A stretch of DNA of 9,959 nt, taken from JBBDWJ01 sp040902925. Lineage in GTDB: Bacteria; Acidobacteriota; Terriglobia; Bryobacterales; UBA6623. The position numbers were made by a program, and so were the translations under genes. The DNA lies in NCBI GenBank assembly GCA_040902925.1, contig JBBDWJ010000003.1, positions 1 to 9,959 on the forward strand, in the 5' to 3' direction. Below the pieces are notes generated by a model, which was given only the letters and a program-made list of their open reading frames with translations, did not search any database and was not told where the DNA came from. Shown here piece by piece: positions 6,997 to 9,959 of this stretch (position 1 is its first letter; every line of letters starts with the position of its first letter).

Positions 6997-8367
6997 ATGC
7001 GAATAGCTTCGATCACTCTACGGCTCGGTACGGCAATATCCCTCGGAGTTGCGTTGGCGGTTTCCGCGGCCGAACCAAACGAAAACTGGCCGCAGTGGCG
7101 CGGCCCCCATCTCAACGGCGCGAGCACCACCGCTCAGGGTCTCCCGGTACGCTGGAGCGAAACCGAAAACGTCGTCTGGCGAACCAAGCTGCCTAGCTGG
7201 AGCGCCGCCACGCCCATCATCTGGGGCGATACGGTCTTCGTGACATCCGCTGAGGAAGGATTTTCCACCACCGGCGAAGGGGGAACCGTTCGCCAAGCCG
7301 TTCGCTCGGCGCTTTCCAAGCTCAACGGGTACGACGATATTCTGTTGCTCGCGATCAACCGCAAAGACGGCGCGATCCGCTGGCAAAAAGTCATCGGCGA
7401 AAGCAACACCATGCAGATGAAGCAGAACATGGCTTCACCCTCGCCGGTAACCGATGGAAAACACGTTTGGACGATGACCGGAACCGGACGCCTCGCCTGT
7501 TTCGACTTCGCGGCCAACCAGATTTGGCAGCGCAGCATTCAAGAAGAGTATGGAAACTTCGGCCTCAATTTCGGCTATGGATCTTCACCGCTGCTGCACG
7601 ACGGCGTGCTGTACATCGAGGTGCTGCACGGGATGAAGACCGACGAGCCGTCGTACGTGTTTGCGGCGGACGCCGCGACGGGCCGCACGATCTGGAAGCA
7701 GAACCGGCCAACCGACGCCGAGGCCGAATCGCCCGACTCTTATTCCACGCCCGTCGTGCAACAGATCAACGGCGAGACGCGCCTGATTGTCGCCGGCGGC
7801 GGATACGTAACGGCCCACGACCTGAAGACCGGCAAGGAAATCTGGCGGGGCGGTGGCCTGATCCCCAATAACGAAGGCAACTACCGGACGATCGCGTCCG
7901 CTGTAGTCGTCAATGACATTGTGCTGACGCCAAGCCGCCGCCGTCCGTTCCTGGCGTACCGGGGCGGCGGACGCGGCGATGTGACGCGCACGCACCAGCT
8001 CTGGTCGACCGACTACGGGCCGGACGTCCCGACCCCGGCGACCGACGGCGAGCGGCTCTACATCGTCGATGACAAGGGAATCGCGCTATGCCTGCGAGTC
8101 AATGACGGCAGCCTGGTCTGGGATCGCAGCCGCCTCGAAGAGGGCACCTATAGCGCCTCGCCACTGCTGGCCGACGGCAAGATCTATGCCATCAGTGAAG
8201 AGGGCACGACGACCGTCTTCAAAGCCGGCGACAAATTCGAAATTCTGTCAGTGAATAAGCTGAACAATTACACGCTGGCTTCGCCCGCGGTCGCCCACAA
8301 CCAGATTTTCATCCGCACGGCGGATTATCTCTATTGCATCGGGAAACCGGGTGCGCCCACGGACTAG
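6997..8367 (+). CDS. Exported PQQ-like beta-propeller repeat protein
   Basis: The protein has 456 residues from ATG 6997, chosen for its GAGGA site and because it begins a clean signal peptide (MRIASITLRLGTAISLGVALAVSA, likely cut near residue 24-25). The mature protein opens with NWPQWRGP (30-37), a hallmark of this propeller family in Acidobacteriota and Planctomycetota. Successive blades carry DGKHVW (153-158), DGVLYIE, GKEIWRGG (279-286), DGERLYIVDDKG and DGKIYAIS (393-400). It is thought to sit in the periplasm or be secreted. The family includes BamB-like scaffolds and proteins of unknown role, and the repeat alone does not show that PQQ is bound or any reaction catalysed. The C-terminal half aligns by eye with the partial gene at 1-809, but that gene has an EF-hand insertion at about residue 313 of this protein. 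It is divergent from the channel gene and convergent with the helicase gene. Confidence 0.9.
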   Translation: MRIASITLRLGTAISLGVALAVSAAEPNENWPQWRGPHLNGASTTAQGLPVRWSETENVVWRTKLPSWSAATPIIWGDTVFVTSAEEGFSTTGEGGTVRQAVRSALSKLNGYDDILLLAINRKDGAIRWQKVIGESNTMQMKQNMASPSPVTDGKHVWTMTGTGRLACFDFAANQIWQRSIQEEYGNFGLNFGYGSSPLLHDGVLYIEVLHGMKTDEPSYVFAADAATGRTIWKQNRPTDAEAESPDSYSTPVVQQINGETRLIVAGGGYVTAHDLKTGKEIWRGGGLIPNNEGNYRTIASAVVVNDIVLTPSRRRPFLAYRGGGRGDVTRTHQLWSTDYGPDVPTPATDGERLYIVDDKGIALCLRVNDGSLVWDRSRLEEGTYSASPLLADGKIYAISEEGTTTVFKAGDKFEILSVNKLNNYTLASPAVAHNQIFIRTADYLYCIGKPGAPTD

Positions 8368-8390
8368 CGCACAACATCTGAACCGAGACA

Positions 8391-8413
8391 CACCGCTGGG
8401 CCAATGGCCGGTG
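8391..8413 (+). other. Weak hairpin after propeller stop
   Basis: CACCG (8391-8395) pairs with CGGTG (8409-8413), enclosing GCC-AAT-GGC. No T-run follows, so it is at best a weak or processing structure for the + transcript. Confidence 0.25.
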
Positions 8414-8433
8414 CTCGCGATGACAAACAAGAA

Positions 8434-8480
8434 AGCCCCCGCGGGCGAAAGAAAATATTCTTATCGCGCCGTCGGGGGCT
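8434..8480 (-). terminator. Intrinsic terminator of the helicase gene (possibly bidirectional)
   Basis: AGCCCCCG (8434-8441) pairs perfectly with CGGGGGCT (8473-8480), and the stem can extend inward with one-base bulges. On the minus strand the stem is followed by TTCTTGTTTG, a T-rich tail, and it begins 29 bases after the helicase stop. On the + strand the tail is GAAATTAGAAAT, not T-rich, but the strong stem may still help stop the convergent propeller transcript. Confidence 0.8.
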
Positions 8481-8508
8481 GAAATTAGAAATAGCAGGTT
8501 AACGGGTG

Positions 8509-9705
8509 TTACAGGCTGCGGCGCCGGCGCCGAACGGGCGCTGCCCGCATGCCGCCAAGCGGCCCATCAAATCCGGGCGCCGCGCGGCGGCTGATCGCCG
8601 ATCCTAGCTTGCGCTCGATCGCGTGAACGTTCGGTAAATCCTCGCTCGAGAACATCGAGTAAGCCTTGCCGCTGCGCTCGGAACGCCCGGTCCGGCCGAT
8701 GCGGTGCGTATAGGCATCGGTCGTAGCCGGCATGTCGAAGTTAATGACGTGCGAAATGTTATCCACGTCAATGCCGCGGGCCGCAATGTCGGTCGCCACA
8801 AGAATATCGAAGCGCCCTTTGCGAAACCCTTCCATGGCGCGATCGCGCTGCGCCTGTGTCATGTTGCCTTGCAGGGCCACGGCTTCGTGCCCGCAGCGGC
8901 TCAGTTGCTCGGCCAGCCGGCGGGCGCGGTGCTTGGTCCGCGAAAACACGATCGCGGATTTGATCCCTTCGTCGGCCAAAAGGTGCCGCAGCAGATCAAA
9001 CTTGCGATCCGCCGCCACGGGATAGAGCGCGTGTTCGATGGCCGCCGGAGGCATCGAATCCACCAACTCGACAACAAAAGGATCCTGAAGCAATCCATTG
9101 GCGAGAGAGCGGACGGCGGGCGGCATCGTCGCCGAAAACAAAAGGCTCTGGCGCTTCGCCGGCAACGCAGCCACAATGCGGCGTACGTCGGGCAGGAAGC
9201 CCATATCGAACATGTGATCGGCTTCGTCGAGAACGAGAATCTCAATGCCCTCAAACTTGATGGCGCCGCGCTCGTGCAGATCCAGCAAACGCCCGGGGCA
9301 AGCCACGATGATGTCGGGCCGGCCGCGCAACTCGCGCATCTGCGTTTGGATGGGCATGCCGCCGTAAATCGTTACGGCCTTAAGGCCGGCAAACTTGGCG
9401 AGCAGCCGCAACTCCGCGTGGATCTGGGTTACCAGCTCACGCGTGGGGGCCACAATCAGCGCGCGCGGCCCGGGCCGGCGCAGGGTCAACAAACGCTCCA
9501 GAATCGGGACGACGAACGCGGCGGTCTTGCCGGTGCCAGTTTGAGCCAGACCCATCACATCGCGACCGGCCAGCGCCGCCGGAATCGTTTGGGACTGGAT
9601 GGTCCGCGGCTTTGTAAAACCAGCCGCGTCCAAACCGCGCTGTACTTGAGGGTTCAAAGAGAACTGCAGAAAACCGGCGTCTTGCCGGGAAATAGTTTCA
9701 GACAT
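8509..9705 (-). CDS. DEAD-box ATP-dependent RNA helicase, RhlE-like
   Basis: The protein has 398 residues from ATG 9705 and unwinds short RNA duplexes in ribosome assembly or RNA decay. All core motifs are present: a Q motif (GFTKPRTIQSQTIP, 29-42), motif I AQTGTGKT (54-61), Ia PTREL (87-91), GG (115-116), Ib CPGR (136-139; the usual form is TPGR), DEAD (160-163), SAT (191-193), IV IVFSRT (252-257), V VATDIAARGID (303-313) and VI HRIGRTGR (334-341). The tail is short and ends in five arginines, a basic RNA-binding end as in small RhlE-type enzymes; CsdA- or DbpA-type accessory domains are absent. An upstream TTG at 9759 would add 18 residues but is not needed for any motif. A GGAG lies 14 bases before ATG 9705, farther than ideal. 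The symbol rhlE would be reasonable, but the RhlE/RhlB/DeaD subfamilies are hard to separate by eye. Confidence 0.95.
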   Translation of the reverse strand: MSETISRQDAGFLQFSLNPQVQRGLDAAGFTKPRTIQSQTIPAALAGRDVMGLAQTGTGKTAAFVVPILERLLTLRRPGPRALIVAPTRELVTQIHAELRLLAKFAGLKAVTIYGGMPIQTQMRELRGRPDIIVACPGRLLDLHERGAIKFEGIEILVLDEADHMFDMGFLPDVRRIVAALPAKRQSLLFSATMPPAVRSLANGLLQDPFVVELVDSMPPAAIEHALYPVAADRKFDLLRHLLADEGIKSAIVFSRTKHRARRLAEQLSRCGHEAVALQGNMTQAQRDRAMEGFRKGRFDILVATDIAARGIDVDNISHVINFDMPATTDAYTHRIGRTGRSERSGKAYSMFSSEDLPNVHAIERKLGSAISRRAAPGFDGPLGGMRAAPVRRRRRSL

Positions 9706-9773
9706 ACAGAAAGGGAAATCTCCAACGCGGTCACGAACGTACAAGTTCGCAAACCGCAATCATTCAGACCTAT

Positions 9774-9857
9774 ACAACAGCGACAGGTAAGAGGTGGTTA
9801 AAGCGACGCGATCTTGGCGGGACCCTGTTGTGCGTCGCAGGCCGCAGCACGGCGGCC
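9774..9857 (-). promoter_or_regulatory. Possible structured 5' leader of the helicase mRNA
   Basis: In the leader before the helicase there are three perfect complementary pairs: 9840-9845 with 9852-9857 (6-bp hairpin GGCCGC/GCGGCC), 9803-9809 with 9832-9838 (GCGACGC/GCGTCGC), and 9774-9780 with 9825-9831 (ACAACAG/CTGTTGT). The last two cross, so they would be alternatives or a pseudoknot. Long leaders are known for cold-shock helicases such as E. coli csdA; the link here is inference. Arms of this length can arise by chance. Confidence 0.3.
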
Positions 9858-9876
9858 GGGTAGAATTGATGTCTTG

Positions 9877-9905
9877 AGCATAACACATCTCACATTTGCT
9901 GGCCA
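9877..9905 (-). promoter_or_regulatory. Candidate helicase promoter
   Basis: On the minus strand TGGCCA (9905-9900, 4 of 6 to the -35 consensus), a 17-base spacer and TG-T-TATGCT (extended -10, hexamer at 9882-9877) would start transcription near 9870, giving a leader of about 165 bases. No gene is recognised between here and base 9959. Confidence 0.35.
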
Positions 9906-9959
9906 GACGCGTTAGAGCGAGCAACCCGCCGGGTGCCGGTCCTGAGTCATAACCTATTG

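Noticed and set aside
8704..9801. A 365-codon open frame on the + strand
   Set aside because: It is antisense to the DEAD-box helicase, which has all conserved motifs in order. The + translation is rich in His, Arg and Gln with no domain.
9912..9950. Twelve-codon open frame on the minus strand (MTQDRHPAGCSL)
   Set aside because: It is too short, has no ribosome site, and lies upstream of the predicted helicase promoter.

Overview
The window is GC-rich bacterial chromosome with no mobile element, phage, tRNA, rRNA or CRISPR signal. The gene families suggest a soil or aquatic Acidobacteriota (Solibacter/Bryobacter type). Planctomycetota or Verrucomicrobiota are the alternatives. The clues are a large lipoprotein joining a sugar-dehydrogenase-like propeller, HEAT-type repeats and a C-terminal CxxCH cytochrome (PVC-type heme-binding family), plus two exported PQQ-like beta-propeller proteins with the WPQWRGP/EF-hand style common in those phyla. 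The phylum is an inference, since the window holds no marker gene.

Layout. (1) At 1-809 (+) is the 3' part of a PQQ-like beta-propeller protein carrying an EF-hand pair; its start lies outside the window. (2) At 810-999 is a gap between convergent genes, packed with small inverted and direct repeats. (3) From 6833 down to 1000 (-) three genes read in one direction: a voltage-gated-type K+ channel with a C-terminal zinc ribbon, then the PVC-type cytochrome lipoprotein (4-base ATGA overlap with the channel), then an LTA4H-type M1 aminopeptidase lipoprotein after a short gap holding a perfect hairpin. They probably form one transcription unit. (4) At 6834-6996 is a divergent promoter region with an extended -10 box and a tandem 9-bp direct repeat. 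(5) At 6997-8367 (+) is a complete exported PQQ-like propeller protein, colinear with the partial gene but without the EF hands. (6) At 8434-8480 is a strong hairpin terminator between convergent genes. (7) At 8509-9705 (-) is a RhlE-like DEAD-box RNA helicase with a long, possibly structured leader. The remaining bases to 9959 hold no recognisable gene.

How they may work together. Four of the six proteins carry export or lipoprotein signals, or are paralogous to one that does: two propellers, the cytochrome lipoprotein and the aminopeptidase lipoprotein. With the channel, the block looks like cell-envelope functions (surface oxidation, peptide scavenging, ion flux), while the helicase is a separate housekeeping RNA-metabolism gene. 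No pathway link between the envelope genes is demonstrated. I see no clear case for a new defence or biosynthetic system. The most interesting points are the EF-hand insertion that distinguishes the two propeller paralogues, the channel/cytochrome coupling, the repeat-dense gap and the promoter direct repeats.
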